DNA from: Chenopodium formosanum
Taxonomy: Eukaryota > Streptophyta > Magnoliopsida > Caryophyllales > Amaranthaceae
Reading direction: 5' to 3'
NCBI GenBank assembly: GCA_024500155.1
Contig: CM044860.1
Location: forward strand, 5,254,501-5,318,500
Length of the DNA stretch: 64,000 bases
In this document: piece after piece, positions 53,821 through 64,000 of the stretch
How the letters are laid out: every line of letters begins with the position of its first letter
Position numbering within the stretch: position 1 is the stretch's first letter
Notes under the pieces: generated by a model
Told to the model about the DNA's origin: nothing
What the model saw: the letters and a program-made list of their open reading frames with translations, nothing else
The model's database searches: none
Program-made: the position numbers and the translations under genes

Positions 53821-54205
53821 ACCCCATATTTTTTTTAAGAAGAGGTACAAAGACCAAATCAAGAAAATAAAAGAAAAAAATAACAAACTAACAAAGCAAA
53901 AATAAAACAAGCTAACTACGAGGGACAAAGCATGGTAAATACACACCCCTAGTATCTTCCTCTAAAATGTGACCACTCTATCGGAACCTTATTATTGAAA
54001 AACACAAGTTGAGAGTTTTGAATAATTCCGCAGTTGGCCAACCAATCCAGCGCTCTATTTCCTTCACGATACACATAAGCTACCTTCACTTCCCATCTTG
54101 GATCACTTAGCATTTTCTGGCAATATGTATGTTTTCTCCTCTTGGCACCTCTAGCTTGTTAAGAGCTTGTACACTAGCAAGATTGTCGAGCTTGTACCCC
54201 ATACT
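53821..54205 (-). mobile_element. LINE 3' fragment (RNase H end) with target duplication
   Basis: On the minus strand the sequence encodes the C-terminal end of a LINE RNase H (YREGNRALDWLANCG, then FNNKVPIEW) and ends in an A-run (T-run 53829-53836). ACCCCATATT (53821-53830) and ACCCCATACT (54196-54205) flank it, a target duplication with one change. About 360 bp, heavily 5'-truncated. Confidence 0.8.
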
Positions 54206-54685
54206 TTGTAGTACATATTATTTTATTCCGAACAAAATGGCAAAAAAAAAAAAAAAAATTACTCTGCTTAAAAAATCTGAAATAGCTCTTAAAATCATAC
54301 AGTAAAATATAGATAAATTATATTCTAAACCCAGAAATTTTGTGAACCGAACAACCTGGATCACACCTTCCCGCCTGCCACTCGCCGCCGTACCGGCCAC
54401 CCAGCTGCCTTCCCCCGCCGTCTACGCCGCCCATCGTCCTACGGCATGCCCCTAATCTTTCATGTCTGTTTTCTAAGTTTTTTATTTTGTTCAATTCACT
54501 AAACACTCTTGTTTAAATTGATGCAATTAATTGAATAATATGATGAATTACATACTATGGGAATCATTGAAATTTCATTTACTCAATTATAATGTAGTTA
54601 TGTTGATCATTAGTTCATATTGTAAGCTTTTATCAAATTGCAATTTCAATTGGGTGTTCTTAAACCCACCTTTGCGAATTTATTC

Positions 54686-55319
54686 AATTCAATTTGTGTT
54701 ATTGATTTTATATGTTGCGAATTTTGTTTATGGGTATGGGTTAGTAAAGACTATTAATTTTGTATAATTGATGATTAATTTATATGGGTATGGAATTTTG
54801 TAGTGTATAAAATGTTGAATTACTGTATTATTGTGTTAAACTATGACTTCTATGTGGTATGAATGTATGATCTTATGACTCCCTTCCATAGGAACATTCA
54901 ATTTGTGTTATTGATTATATATGCTGGGAATTTTTGTTTATGGGTATGGGTTAGTAAAGACTATTAATTTTTCAAAATTGATGATTAATTTATATGGGTA
55001 TGGAATTTTGTAGTGTATAAAATGTTGAATTATTGTATTATTGTGTTATACTATGACTTCTATGTGGTATGAATGTATGATCTTATGACTCCCTTCTATA
55101 GGAACATTCAATTTGTGTTATTGATTATATATGCTGGGAATTTTTGTTTATGGGTATGGGTTAGTAAAGACTATTAATTTTTCAAAATTGATGATTAATT
55201 TATATGGGTATGGAATTTTGTAGTGTATAAAATGTTGATTTATTGTATTATTGTGTTATACTATGACTTCTATGTGGTATGAATGTATGATCTTATGACT
55301 CCCTTCTATAGGAACATTA
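54686..55319 (+). repeat. 210-bp tandem repeat abutting the Tpt1 start codon
   Basis: Two nearly identical 210-bp units (54891-55100, 55101-55310) and an older third copy (about 54686-54890). Each unit begins GGAACATT, preceded by CCCTTCTATAG or CCCTTCCATAG. A fourth GGAACATT at 55311-55318 runs straight into the ATG of the Tpt1 gene (55320). The unit ends look like splice acceptors (TTCTATAG followed by G). Confidence 0.93.
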
Positions 55320-57511
55320 ATGCTCCGAAGATTGCCGGTAACAGTAGCATCAAAGGCTATCAATTACCCATTTTTTCTTCATCTTCTTCCTCCGCGACAA
55401 TTCTCTCTCCTTACAATGGATGGAGGCAGAGAAAGCAGTAGCTTCTCCTTCTCTTCTTTTGCTCGCGATATACCGAGGTTTATCTCTTTTATCCTCTATG
55501 TTTATGTTTGAAGTTCATTGATAAATATGCTAAGTAGAACAATTATCTGGATTATTTTTTACTTTTGTTAGTTTAAGTCATGTACCTAGTGATTATTAAT
55601 CGATTTGTATATTAGGAATTGAGAACCAATTGTCTATCGATAAAGATTTTTTATAGAGTGATTGGATGAACATTATTTTCCAATCAGATCATGTCTATAG
55701 GTCAAAAAATTCTTAGTTTAATTTTTGTGTTATTGTTTTTGTAATCTGCAGTTTAGCTGGAGGAAGAGAACATGGAGGCACGAGAGGCAATCGTGGCGGA
55801 TCAAGAGGCCGTGGTCATGGTCGTGGTGCTCCAACTGGTACTTCAGATAGAATTGATACTCTTGGTAGACTGTTGTAAGTTCTACACAACCTTTTTTATT
55901 TATACATTATTTCCCTTGCATTCTTAAGACTTTATTTTTTTCCTTATAAACATTGCAACCCTTTTCATAAGGCTCAAGACTGTTAACATTTTGTTGTTTT
56001 TGTATTGGATTTGGAAACATAATCAAGCATTTTGTGTTTATTAGGGTACGTATATTGAGACATAATGCAACGGAGCTGAATTTGGACATGCGTAGTGATG
56101 GATATGTCAAGCTTCAAGATTTATTGAAGCTGAACATGAAAACAAGGTCAAATATCCCATTAAGCTCACATTCTATTGATGAAATTAGAGAAGTAAGTCC
56201 CATCGCTATTTTTCTCACGCATTGATGATCACCCAATCTTGTAAGATAAGTTGAAAGTTGATATGAATTTTATGATTGGATTATAGTTCTGCTGTGTTTC
56301 CATATTTCATTTAAGCCTTAGGCACAATTCACAATTTTCTTCATTCCTGCCTTTTTTCATTGAGCATTTCATATGATCAACCATCATAGACATAGTTTTC
56401 TAGTTTATCTATTATACGTGTCCTTGAATCTTTCCCCTTCAATTTTTGTGCCTTCCTACCCCTTATTTATGACCAGAAGTCTGATGTATTCATTTCTATA
56501 AATTCTGCTGATGTGAAAAGATTTTGAAAGATCCATTTTTTTTATCATTATACTTCGTATTTCCAATCTCTCTCCCTCCCCTTTTCGATCAAGTACTGAA
56601 ATTAACTCATTACTTTTCCAAAAAAAAAAAAAGACAAGCAATAGTTATTAATATGATACATTTTTAGACATTGTATTTCCTTTTATTAGACTATATTTTT
56701 TTTATCCAAATTTGATACAAGTACATATGTATTACGGAGTACAATGTACCAAAAACTTTGCCAATTTGAAACCCAACAAGTTATTTGAATAGGTTCTATT
56801 TTAGAATCTAAGCATACAAGTAATTTGGGGCTTTTATTTTCTGGCTCTGTAAACACATGCAAATAAATTCAAGGCTTTATCTTATTTTATTCTTATAATA
56901 GCTCATACTTATGTCTTTGGCATTGATTCATTTAGTTCTTTTGTTCTCAGTACACTTTCACACTGATATGCAAAAATTTTCAGGCTGTAAGGATAGACAA
57001 TAAGCAGAGGCTTGGCCTTTTGGAAGAGGATGGAGAGCTGTGGATACGTGCAAACCAAGGTCATACTTTAAAGGTTAGCTATTTTTGCAGTAATATTATT
57101 GTGTATTAATCTAGAAAAAAATTGTCAAGAACTGCTCCATGAGTCAATATCAAGTTTCGTTTCCTGATCCTTTCAATGCTCTGGACTAATGGAGAAGACC
57201 TAGATTGTTGGATTCTACTTTAGTTCAGTTCATAAGCTAATTTAAATAGACTTGAATCATCTTGGAAATAATGGAGGATTTTTTGAAATTAAAGGGGAAG
57301 ATATACAATTATAGGTGGAAATGAATAATTATTTCGTGAATTCAGAATGGAAGTAACAATCTTTTTGCATTGCCATGCTACATATTCTTTGTTCCTAGTA
57401 TGGCTTTGTTTGGTTAAAATAGGAGAGACAGATAAAGAAGGGAAAAGGAAAGGAAACCCCTAACTTACAGAATGTGTTTGATTGGGAAGGGCAATCGTAT
57501 GCTGTTCTTTT

Positions 57512-57562
<51 letters not shown>

Positions 57563-59754
57563 TTTGTTGTTGTTGTTGTTGTATTTTGTCGGTGATGTGG
57601 TCAGGAATAAAATCTCCTTTATCCCTCAATGCAAGTGTCCCTTTCTCAGCACCCTCATTATAGCGTCTTCTATTAAACCCATCACCGACAATTTTATCTT
57701 TATCTTGTTGTCAACCTTTTTTTTCTTGTTCCCTCTCTCTATAGCCCTTCACCCCTAACAACCTCCATCTGCTGGCCAGCTCACTCCTAGGTCTCCTACC
57801 TTTCCCACCCAACAGTCCCTTCCGCTAACAATTATATCCTCATCGTGCTGTTTAGAGTTGATGTCCTTGGTAGTGCACTACTAACTCTCTGTCTCATTAG
57901 TTCAGTTCGCAAGCGCTCCTTTGGTAGTAGAATTGACCATGAAGCTCTTAATCTGGAGCCTTGCTGGTCAAAGTTAACCATTTATAGCTTGTAGTGCACA
58001 AGTTTCCTACTAGCTCCCTGTCTCATTAGTTCAGCTCCCAGGATGCTCCTTTGGTAGTAGAATTGACCATGAAGGATTTTAATTTGGAGTCTTGCTGGTC
58101 AAATTTAACCATTTACGGCTCGTCATTGTTATCGTTAGCTGACAGATATTCATATACATTTTTAAATATGCTGTTATTGTGTCCTTTCTGGTTATTATGG
58201 TGGTGAAAATGGCATCAGCTTTACTGTGACTTAAGGTCAGCAGATGATTAGGGCATTCTCATTGGGAAATAAACTGGCAGTTGGAGTGAGGAATGTAGTG
58301 TGTTGCACTTGCAGGCAGAAGAATGGGGAAGGTAGTATGTTAAAGTTGAGAATATTTGGCCTGGGGTTGAAGCTGTGAGGTCCATGAGGATATATAGCAA
58401 TAAAGGGGAATTGAATGATTAGAAATACTTGGTGTTTGGGGGAGAGGGGAGAATATGATGAATCGGGTTTGAGGTTTTTTTTCTTTTTTTTTTTTTTTTG
58501 GCTTTGAATAGGGAGATTGAGGCTAAAATTTGTGTGCAAAATGGCCTCTTGGTTCTTTGCTATGTAATTTATGGGAACGTAGAGGCAAATCCTTAAAAAT
58601 TAGGTTTCCAAGTACCATCCGAACTTGTTTCAAGCTTTCTTACCCATGGGCATTGGCAAAACCGCAAAAGCGATATGGCCATGACCCTTGGCTTTCCAAT
58701 TCCATGTGAGGTTTTTAGGGAGTAGTCTTTGGAGCTTGGGGAAAATCCACCTAGTGCTTTGTCGTTTTATTTTCTTTCTAAAAACAATAGATGTTTCTTG
58801 ACAAACTCTTTTCTGTAACATCTGATTCACTGTTATTTCTTCTCTCTTTGGTTATTCAGTCTGTAGAGAGTGAGAGTTTATTGAAGCCGATCCTTTCTGC
58901 TGAAGAGATCCCAGGTATGCACTACGCTTAAGGACTCAGATCCCATATTGCTTGCTGGCAAATTACTCTGTTGCAAAGATAAATCTTTGAAATTTCTTTC
59001 ATATGTAGTTTGTGTTCATGGTACATATAAGAGGCTTCTTCAATCTATTCTTGCATCTGGTCTCAAGCGAATGAGCAGGTTGCACGTTCACTTTGCATGT
59101 GGCTTACCATCAGATGGAGAAGTAAAAAGTGGTATGTATACTGTATATGGAGAGTTTTCCTGATCAGTGTTTTAATGTCTTTTGTGATTTCCTCTGGACC
59201 ATTAAGGTTTGCAAATCTTCTGCATGGTTTCTTTTACTGATTTATTTCTCATATTTTTCTCACCACACTGTGAGCAGTATTTTTATCCCTATATAATGTT
59301 ATATTGTACACGAGAAATTCTGCAAAAATGATAACATAATTACTAATGTGATCAATGATGATATGTTAAAAACTCCTCGTATTACTTGCCATGAATCTAC
59401 AATGATGTGTTTTGGGCAATTTTTCCAGGTTTTAGGCGTGATGTTAACATGATAATCTTCATAGACACCAAGAATGCAATGGAAGGTACACTTCCAGGTT
59501 TCTGTATTTTATATCTATAACTCTGCTGCTCATAGCTTGTCGAAAGTAATTTTTAGTGACAACATAGATCCCCTGATCAAATCTGATGGAATTTTTGTTT
59601 TTTACCATGTCTTACCTTGGCAGATGGAATGAAGTTTTACAAGTCTGAAAATGGTGTAATACTCACAGAAGGCTTTGATGGCGCTGTCCCAGCTAAATAT
59701 TTCCAGAAAATCGAGTCATGGCCTAACAGAAACCCGGTTCCTTTTCAAGTTTAA
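55320..59754 (+). CDS. TPT1: tRNA 2'-phosphotransferase (Tpt1/KptA family)
   Basis: Eight exons give 294 residues: 55320-55477, 55752-55874, 56045-56192, 56984-57073, 58860-58914, 59009-59131, 59429-59485 and 59624-59754. The enzyme removes the 2'-phosphate left at the tRNA splice junction by transfer to NAD+, the last step of tRNA splicing. The KptA core starts at about 94: LVRILRH (R99, H100), LDMRSDGYVKLQDLL, RLGLLEEDGELWIRANQGHT, VCVHGTYKRLLQSILASGL (H195), MSRLHVHFACG (R215, H217, H219), GFRRDVNMIIFID (R235/R236) and FYKSENGVILTEGFDG. These cover the invariant Arg/His set of the family. Before it, residues 58-82 are an RGG-rich stretch (GGTRGNRGGSRGRGHGRG), an RNA-binding-type tail. The first 32 residues (MLRRLPVTVASKAINYPFF) look like an organelle presequence, and Met33 (55416) could start a cytosolic form. 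Arabidopsis At2g45330 (EMB1067) is the likely ortholog. Confidence 0.92.
57514..57561 (+). repeat. Homopolymer T48 followed by GTT repeat
   Basis: 48 T in Tpt1 intron 4, then a short (GTT)n tract (57562-57580). Confidence 0.95.
57871..58120. repeat. 129-bp tandem duplication in Tpt1 intron 4
   Basis: Copies begin TAGTGCAC at 57871 and 57992 and share CTGTCTCATTAGTTCAG, GCTCCTTTGGTAGTAGAATT and TTGCTGGTCAAA. They are moderately diverged. Confidence 0.85.
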
Positions 59755-59770
59755 GTTATTTAGACAAATG

Positions 59771-59893
59771 TATTACCTCGTTTGTCCCTTATTATAATTG
59801 GATCCGCATACAAGTACTCTCTTCATCAACATGTCCATGTTGGACTTTGTGACTCACAAAACAATCTGATTTAAATAGGGACCGAGGTAGTAT
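59771..59893. mobile_element. Stowaway-like MITE behind Tpt1
   Basis: The left end ATTACCTCGTTTGTCCC and the right end GGGACCGAGGTAGTAT are imperfect reverse complements with TA borders. About 120 bp, starting 17 bases after the Tpt1 stop, so it is probably transcribed in the 3' UTR. Confidence 0.7.
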
Positions 59894-60212
59894 TGATGAG
59901 GTTATGTGAAATTGACGTGATCCGGTGTATCATGTAAATGTAAATTCTACTGTTAAGCTGATTTTTGTTTTATAGGCAATATCAAATACTGATTTCTAAA
60001 CTGAACCTCTTAGGCTCTTCCAAGTTTCAACACAGGTGGTTAGTGGTTACTATTTATCAGAGGGATTATACTCCTGTGCTGTTTATTGTGCTTCCTTATT
60101 TAACTTTTTCGTTTCTTAAAAAGATTTCAAATATGAACAAAGAAGAACAGAGACAAAATTTGAGGAGTGATGAAATTCTTAATCACTTGTGTTCAATTGT
60201 AAAATCTTACGT

Positions 60213-60437
60213 AGTACTCCAACTATGCTACTACAACAAATGACTTTAAGAAACGGAACAAATATGCTACTACAAACAGCCTCTTAAATCTTAGCATTGT
60301 TTGAAAAAACGAAAGAATTATGCTACTACTAGAAATGACCTCTTTAAGTCTTAAAAGTTTTTTAAAAACGGAACAAATATGCTACAACTCTCTTCAATGC
60401 TAGAAGTAGGAATGTAATTTAGGGATGGAGGGAGTAC
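60213..60437. repeat. Degenerate tandem repeat with Stowaway-like ends in PPR promoter
   Basis: Three diverged copies of a unit containing ACGGAACAAATATGCTAC and CTCTTAAGTCTTA. The left border GTACTCC and right border GGAGGGAGTAC are Stowaway-like. It ends about 160 bases before the PPR start codon. Confidence 0.6.
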
Positions 60438-60594
60438 GACAAATAGCCTCTATAAGTCTTAACAGTTAGTATTTAACAACCTTGCTGTAACGACTTTTGG
60501 CGGGAAAAAAAAACCAATTTGTTTTGGTTAAATAACAAGCACTCAACAGTCAAGAATTGAACTTGCAGTTAACCCAGAAACTTGTAATTCACAA

Positions 60595-62694
60595 ATGAAT
60601 GAAGCTACTTCTCTTACAATCTCTCTCCTACAAAAATGCACCACCATTACTTCACTTAAGAAAGCCCAGAAACTCCATGCCCTTATCTTAACATCCTCAA
60701 CACCATTCACTTACCATAAACCATTCCTCCATAACAACATCCTTTCAATGTATGCGAAATGCGGTTCGGTCTTTGATGCCCGCCTTGTGTTCGACAAAAT
60801 GCCTCAAAGAAACTTCATTACTTACAATTCCATCATTTCGGCCTTTGCCCGTCGTCTTGATTTGGGTTCTTATGCTTTTAGATTGTTTTCCCAGATGAGA
60901 TTTCAATGTTTTACACCAAATGGGGCAACGTTTATAAGCCTATTGCAGTCGGCTTCTGCTGCTCGAGACCGGTTACATGGGTTAGCTCTTCATTGCTTGA
61001 TTATTAAGTCTGGTCAGTTGTTTGATGTGCAGGTTCAGACTGCTTTGATTTGTTTCTTTTCTAATTTTGGGGATTTAAGTTCTGTGAATCAAGTGTTTGG
61101 AAATGTGCTAATTCAAGATGAGTACTCCTGGAATTGTATTATATCAGGGTATGTGAAAAACAATAGGATGGCAGAAGGGTTATGTCTATTTAGAAAGATG
61201 TTGAGGAGTGGTGCTATCCCAACGGAGTTTACGTTTTCAATGGTACTGAATGCTTGTGCAAGATTGTGTGATTATTCTTTTGGTCGACTTGCTCACGCAC
61301 AAGTTATTTTGACTGGTGTGTACCTAGATTTGCCCCTGCAGAATGCATTGATTGACATGTACTCTAGCTGTGGCGACACCCAATCTGCATTCCATTTGTT
61401 TGAAGGAATCCAGAATCCGGATATTGTGTCATGGAACTCGATGATGGCAGGGTATGCAGTAAAAAGAGAAGGCGAGAAAGCTATGGCTCTGTTTGTTCAA
61501 CTGCAGCATCGTGCTGGTCGTAAAGCAGATGAATATACTTTTGCAGCTTTGATCTCTGCCGTTCAAGAGTGCCCAATTTTATACTATGGGGAATCCCTCC
61601 ATGCACAGGTCATAGTATATGGTTTGGATAACAGTGTGTTTGTTGGGAGTCCACTGATTTCCATGTATTTTGGACATGGAAAATTTGAATCTGCTGAAGG
61701 GGTTTTCCACACAATCTCAAAGAAAGATGTGGTTCTGTGGACTGAAATGATTTCCGGTTACTCTAAGGTTGAAGATAGTGCAAATGCGATCAAATTTTTC
61801 TATGATATGTGGCAACAAGGTCATAAAATTGACGACTTTTCTCTAAGTAGTGCTTTGAGTGCATGTGCTGATCTTGCGACTTTGAATCAAGGCGAAATGC
61901 TTCATTCTTTGGCCATAAAAACTGGGTGTGATTCTGAGATGGCAGTATGTGGAAGTCTAATCAATGCATACGCCAAAAATGGTGACCTGCAAGCTGCCAA
62001 GTCAATATTTGCTGAGATCAAATACCCTGATTTGAAATGCTGGAACTCGATGATAGGCGGCTACAGTCACCATGGGAAGGCTGAGGAGGCAATAAAACTG
62101 TTTGATGAGTTTCTAATTCTTGGTCTGAAACCAGATCAAGTTACATTTATTTCATTACTCTCTGCTTGCAGCCACTGTGGTTTAGTTGAGAGGGGGAAAC
62201 GCTTGTGGAGTTACATGAAGGACAAGGGACTATATCCGGGGTTAAAGCACTATGCTTGTATGGTAAGTTTGCTCAGTCGAGCAGGGCTGCTAGAAGAGGC
62301 GGTGGAAATCATTCATGAGTCAGATTTTGGCAAGGATCATCTTGCATTGTGGAGAACTGTGTTGAGTTCTGCTGTTTCTAACAAAAATTTGTCTATGGGA
62401 CTTCTTGCTGCTAGGGAGATTTTACAACTTGATGCACAGGATAGTGCAACTCATACTTTACTTTCAAATCTATATGCTTCTGTGGGGAGTTGGGATGGTG
62501 TCATGGAAGTCAGGAAAAGGATAAGAGGTATGATGTTGGAAAAGGATCCAGGATTGAGCTGGGTTGAGACACTGAAAAGCTTGGAAGTTTTCTCATCAGG
62601 TGATCAATCACACCCGAAGATTGAAGAAGTAAAGGCTCAGCTAAAGATACTGCAAGGAAATATGATGTTACGGCAAGATATTGATGGTATATAA
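60595..62694 (+). CDS. PLS-type PPR protein, At3g50420-like
   Basis: Single exon, 699 residues. A short N-terminal stretch (MNEATSLTISLLQKCTTITS) leads into PLS-type repeats covering roughly residues 45-600. Typical signatures are LHNNILSMYAKCGSVFDARL, DEYSWNCIISGYVK, QNALIDMYSSCGDTQSAFHL, DIVSWNSMMAGYAV, DVVLWTEMISGYSKV, KCWNSMIGGYSHHG, KPDQVTFISLLSACSHCGL and LKHYACMVSLLSRAGLLEEA. The end has an E-type motif (HTLLSNLYASVGSWDGVMEV, then KDPGLSWVE) and no DYW domain. Such proteins bind organelle RNA, usually for C-to-U editing or processing. The closest family I recognise is Arabidopsis At3g50420, whose target I do not know. The N-terminus lacks a strong plastid transit peptide by eye. Confidence 0.92.
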   Translation: MNEATSLTISLLQKCTTITSLKKAQKLHALILTSSTPFTYHKPFLHNNILSMYAKCGSVFDARLVFDKMPQRNFITYNSIISAFARRLDLGSYAFRLFSQMRFQCFTPNGATFISLLQSASAARDRLHGLALHCLIIKSGQLFDVQVQTALICFFSNFGDLSSVNQVFGNVLIQDEYSWNCIISGYVKNNRMAEGLCLFRKMLRSGAIPTEFTFSMVLNACARLCDYSFGRLAHAQVILTGVYLDLPLQNALIDMYSSCGDTQSAFHLFEGIQNPDIVSWNSMMAGYAVKREGEKAMALFVQLQHRAGRKADEYTFAALISAVQECPILYYGESLHAQVIVYGLDNSVFVGSPLISMYFGHGKFESAEGVFHTISKKDVVLWTEMISGYSKVEDSANAIKFFYDMWQQGHKIDDFSLSSALSACADLATLNQGEMLHSLAIKTGCDSEMAVCGSLINAYAKNGDLQAAKSIFAEIKYPDLKCWNSMIGGYSHHGKAEEAIKLFDEFLILGLKPDQVTFISLLSACSHCGLVERGKRLWSYMKDKGLYPGLKHYACMVSLLSRAGLLEEAVEIIHESDFGKDHLALWRTVLSSAVSNKNLSMGLLAAREILQLDAQDSATHTLLSNLYASVGSWDGVMEVRKRIRGMMLEKDPGLSWVETLKSLEVFSSGDQSHPKIEEVKAQLKILQGNMMLRQDIDGI

Positions 62695-64000
62695 ATATAA
62701 TACATAAGGATCATCGTCAACTATGCAGGCATAGAATAATTGTTGAGATCTAGGTATCAACGGGCCCTGAGGGCTTAACAAGCATGTTGCAGATACAATA
62801 GTTTGATTTGGGGAAACATAATATCAAAGACGAAGCACCACACATTCACAACAATTATGCTACCTGGACTCTTCGATTTGCCCCAAGAATTTTGTGTTGG
62901 GACACCCACAATTTCAGTTAAAGAGTTATGGAAACTTATGCCTTGCCATGTATCTGGAAAGAACAAAGTAAACGAGGAGTTTTTGGTTCTTTTCACCCTC
63001 TGTTGGTCGTGCATAAATTTACCAAGTCTGATCTTGAGACCTGTATTTTGACCATGTCCAACAATCCTACAATAGTGGCCAAATCTATGTAATTCATTAT
63101 GAGGTTGCTCGTTCTTGCTGCAGCCATTGTTATATGGCTAGGTAGTACCAAAAACCGTAAGCTAATAAGATGGTTTACCGTGATGAAGAGATACCGTGAC
63201 AAAATGTAGACTACAGTAAGTGATAACTTCAGTGTTCCCTGATTGGGTCCAGTTATGTTCTCTTTCAGAGATGTAATTCTAGGTGTTGTGGAACATGATT
63301 TGAATATAACCTTCTTAAGACATACGAAGTACCTGTTAATCTCTTTCACCAAAAAAAAAAAAAAAAAAAAAAAAAAAGGGTAGCTGTTAATCTGATGTAC
63401 CAGAGCTAGCATCCGGTTTACTAAGAGTTATAAGGCATCCTGACCTGTGAATGTAAACTCATGATTGATAAATTTGAATCTAATTTGGGAAGCTGTATTT
63501 GTGGTATCTTATGGAGCCGTGTTTTGTGGTTCTAAACCAACAGAATTACTGCTGCTCCAAAAATTCAGGAATCTGTGATGAAATAAAATAGCAGCCTCTG
63601 CAAGTCTGCAACTGACCTCTGATTTACACAATATATAGTTTCATTGCTGACAAATGATCGTTTTCATATTCGTGCCATGTTCCAAGTTTTAATCATCCCC
63701 CTTTTCCTAGTCCAATATTTGGAGAGTAGTACAAGCAAATTTTGATGATATCATCACATATTGCTTTTCTTTTAGTAGATCATCACATATTGCTTTGTAT
63801 GCAGTATTAATGTATTATGTACCTACAAATGACTAATGTTGGCGAGCCGTTCTGGTAACAATAGGACGATACAATTGAAGGCTAACCAGTGATTTTTGTA
63901 GGCGGAAACTCTTCAAACATGGAAATAAAGTACAAGAAAATGCCAACCAGTCATTTTTATTTCTTATAATAAAATATAATGAAACTAAGCCTACACGCCT
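62695..64000. other. Downstream of PPR gene, no gene seen
   Basis: AT-rich sequence with an A27-type run at about 63351-63377. Two overlapping short frames on opposite strands (62775-63051) have no family signature and are probably part of the PPR 3' UTR. The window ends without another gene. Confidence 0.5.

Noticed and set aside
54340..54460. GC-rich patch with a Gly/Arg-rich minus-strand frame
   Set aside because: It could be a decayed leader or coding scrap, but nothing supports a gene and the frames are short.
57472..57758. Frames rich in Phe/Leu/Cys
   Set aside because: Products of the T48 and GTT tracts inside Tpt1 intron 4.

Overview
This window is nuclear chromosomal DNA from a dicot plant. 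It is AT-rich, with intron-bearing genes whose exon ends carry GT..AG sites and join in frame. Typical plant families are present (two PPR proteins, an LRR receptor kinase, a plant DHHC S-acyltransferase), as are many short non-autonomous transposons. The recurring ACTCCGTA/TACGGAGT words and the SINE types fit Caryophyllales (spinach/beet/quinoa relatives), but that placement is a low-confidence impression.

Layout, left to right. 325-2749: a 5'-truncated, decayed LINE with a visible target-site duplication. 3310-9787 (-): a 10-exon WD40 protein with an N-terminal membrane anchor (TBL2-like, 438 aa). 11246-22699 (-): a 21-exon SEC1/Munc18 protein (KEULE/SEC1 family, 669 aa). 22700-26470: a transposon-rich gap with SINEs, a Helitron candidate and two Tourist-like MITEs. 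26471-29588 (+): a 7-exon DHHC S-acyltransferase (PAT14-like, 307 aa). 31032-34258 (+): mitochondrial ribosomal protein bL19 (5 exons, 214 aa). 35173-36041: a hAT-like element with an 8-bp target duplication. 36.6-41.1 kb (+): a myeloid leukemia factor (MLF) family gene whose likely 5'-leader intron holds two identical tRNA-Asn(GTT) genes. 44037-44854 (+): a DUF1442 protein. 45538-47478 (+): an intronless PPR protein matching CRR4, the plastid ndhD start-codon editing factor. 50294-53247 (-): an LRR receptor kinase that lacks key catalytic residues. 55320-59754 (+): an 8-exon tRNA 2'-phosphotransferase (Tpt1/KptA). 60595-62694 (+): a second intronless PPR protein, similar to Arabidopsis At3g50420.

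The genes are not an operon and share no single pathway. As I recall it, the order MLF - DUF1442 - CRR4 - LRR-RLK - Tpt1 matches Arabidopsis chromosome 2 near At2g45330-At2g45380, so this looks like an ancient microsyntenic block. I reconstructed all exon chains by reading splice sites; each gives one open frame close to the usual family length.

I found no undescribed multi-gene system. The more unusual points are the catalytically degenerate RLK, the paired intronic tRNA-Asn genes, a 210-bp tandem repeat that runs up to the Tpt1 start codon, the CGGTT-rich hAT-like element, and long G-runs on the sense strand of two genes.
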